NCBI GenBank assembly: GCA_002402245.1
Contig: NVVP01000033.1
Span: 9,416 to 24,085, forward strand
Length of the DNA stretch: 14,670 nt
From: Gammaproteobacteria bacterium
GTDB taxonomy: Bacteria; Pseudomonadota; Gammaproteobacteria; Nitrosococcales; Methylophagaceae
Direction of reading: 5' to 3'
In this document: positions 13,751 through 14,670 of the stretch, piece by piece
Layout: each line of letters opens with the position of its first letter
How positions within the stretch are numbered: position 1 is the stretch's first letter
Notes under the pieces: generated by a model
Told to the model about the DNA's origin: nothing
What the model saw: only the letters and a program-made list of their open reading frames with translations
Database searches by the model: none
Made by a program: the position numbers and the translations under genes

Positions 13751-14593
13751 ATGACCATTAAAAATACAATTCCAGAAGAAATGATCGCCTCACAAGTAGC
13801 GTTAGCACTGCAGGAAGACGTCGGTCAACTTGATTTAACCGCCGACTTGATCCCGATCAAGACTCAGGCAATTGCCACCATTATTACTCGAGAAAAAGCG
13901 ATTTTATCTGGACAAGCATGGTGTAACCAAGTTTTCCAACAATTAGATCCTAATATCACGATTGAGTGGTTTTTTTCTGATGGTGACCGGCTTGATGAAA
14001 ATGATGTGCTATGTAAATTAACTGGGTCTGCTCGCACCTTATTAACCGGTGAACGCACCGCGATGAATTTTATTCAAACACTGTCCGCGACCGCAACGCA
14101 TGTTAATGCTTATGTTGAAGAAATATCAGGACTTGCAACAGATATTCTTGATACCCGAAAAACCATTCCAGGCTTACGTCTTGCACAAAAGTATGCCGTT
14201 TTATGTGGGGGGGGAGTTAATCATCGTATTGGTTTATATGATGGTATTTTAATCAAAGAGAATCATATTAATGCCGCAGGGTCTATTGCTGCTGCTGTCG
14301 AACATGCACGTCAATACCATGCTGGTATTGATATTGAAGTAGAAGTTGAAAACTTCACTGAACTTAAGCAAGCACTAGCTGCACAGGCCGATATTATTCT
14401 ACTTGATAATTTTGAACCTGACGATCTTATAAAAGCCGTTGAGCTGAATCAAAAACAAGCAAAATTAGAAGCGTCGGGTGGTATTAACTTAAACACGGTA
14501 CGCGCTATTGCAGAAACCGGCGTAGATCGAATTTCTATCGGTGCACTCACTAAAGATATTAAAGCCGTTGACCTGTCTATGAGGTTCCTTTAA
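13751..14593 (+). CDS. nadC: nicotinate-nucleotide pyrophosphorylase (quinolinate phosphoribosyltransferase)
   Basis: NadC converts quinolinate and PRPP to nicotinate mononucleotide, the last step of de novo NAD precursor synthesis. Counting from the ATG at 13751 (MTIKNTIPEE, 280 residues, the usual size), the domains are an N-terminal barrel-like region with EDVGQLDLTADL (22-33), GERTAMNF (100-107), the PRPP/quinolinate-binding TRKTIPGLR (135-143), GGGVNHRIGLYDGILIKENH (153-172), EVEVEN (196-201), LLDNF, and the C-terminal EASGGIN and GVDRISIGALT. The frame stays open upstream to 13664, but those 29 codons overlap the palindrome and have no family match. The ribosome binding site is weak. 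An eight-G tract at 14207-14214 encodes the glycines before VNHRIG. ampD and nadC are commonly neighbours in gammaproteobacteria. Confidence 0.96.
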   Translation: MTIKNTIPEEMIASQVALALQEDVGQLDLTADLIPIKTQAIATIITREKAILSGQAWCNQVFQQLDPNITIEWFFSDGDRLDENDVLCKLTGSARTLLTGERTAMNFIQTLSATATHVNAYVEEISGLATDILDTRKTIPGLRLAQKYAVLCGGGVNHRIGLYDGILIKENHINAAGSIAAAVEHARQYHAGIDIEVEVENFTELKQALAAQADIILLDNFEPDDLIKAVELNQKQAKLEASGGINLNTVRAIAETGVDRISIGALTKDIKAVDLSMRFL

Positions 14594-14601
14594 AACTTAA
14601 A

Positions 14602-14670
14602 TTATTGGCTTGCTATCACACCATGCTTAATCGCTAAACGTACTAATTCAACTGGGCTATTAACACCGAG
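14602..14670 (-). CDS. LuxR/FixJ-type transcriptional regulator, 3' end only
   Basis: Twenty-two codons on the minus strand (LGVNSPVELVRLAIKHGVIA and two more residues) end in TAA at 14602-14604. They match the final helix of a LuxR-type helix-turn-helix domain as found at the end of NarL/FixJ response regulators such as the GacA/UvrY group. The receiver domain, if any, lies outside the window. The gene converges on nadC with eight bases between the stops and no terminator visible. Confidence 0.75.
   Translation of the reverse strand, partial: LGVNSPVELVRLAIKHGVIASQ

Noticed and set aside
1..14670. A defence island, phage, insertion sequence, CRISPR array or biosynthetic cluster.
   Set aside because: No transposase, integrase, direct-repeat array, nuclease or synthase signature is visible; all intact genes are housekeeping or regulatory.

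Overview
The window is AT-rich chromosomal DNA from a gammaproteobacterium. This rests on the pcnB-folK-kinase-panB-panC arrangement, a SUF operon headed by an Rrf2-type regulator, an ampD/nadC neighbourhood and a periplasmic Mip-like FKBP. A marine or Thiotrichales/Piscirickettsiaceae-type lineage would fit, but that is only an impression. There are no tRNA, rRNA, CRISPR or mobile-element genes, and no gene-free stretch longer than about 215 bases.

Layout. (1) Positions 1-198 hold the 3' end of a + strand YchJ-like SEC-C protein. (2) Positions 222-11502 hold thirteen tightly packed genes on the minus strand. In transcription order they are: an Rrf2 regulator (sufR/iscR-like), sufB, sufC, sufD, sufS, sufU, sufT, then pcnB, folK, a deoxynucleoside kinase, panB, panC, panD and a YqhA-family membrane protein. 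Many junctions overlap by 1-8 bases, which suggests translational coupling. An 88-base gap between sufT and pcnB, with a stem-loop and a weak promoter candidate, probably separates the Fe-S unit from the RNA/folate/pantothenate unit. (3) Positions 11503-11716 are a divergent regulatory region. The regulator's promoter has a perfect TATAAT -10 box and a -35 box lying inside a 25-bp site that resembles the IscR type 1 motif. (4) Positions 11717-12403 hold a secreted FKBP-type peptidyl-prolyl isomerase, ending at a strong UUCG-loop terminator shared with the convergent gene ampD. (5) Positions 13013-13675 hold a decayed DUF1538 membrane-protein gene that runs into the C-terminal part of a CBS-domain protein. 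(6) nadC follows on the + strand behind a perfect 10-bp palindrome. (7) The window ends in the 3' end of a minus-strand LuxR/FixJ-type gene.

The genes are mostly housekeeping: Fe-S cluster assembly (SufBCD scaffold, SufS sulfur donor, SufU sulfur acceptor or scaffold, SufT accessory) under likely autoregulation by an Fe-S-sensing repressor; mRNA polyadenylation; folate, pantothenate/CoA and NAD precursor synthesis; nucleoside salvage; and murein recycling. I see no clearly new system. The items most worth a second look are the putative IscR-type operator and the DUF1538/CBS gene remnant.
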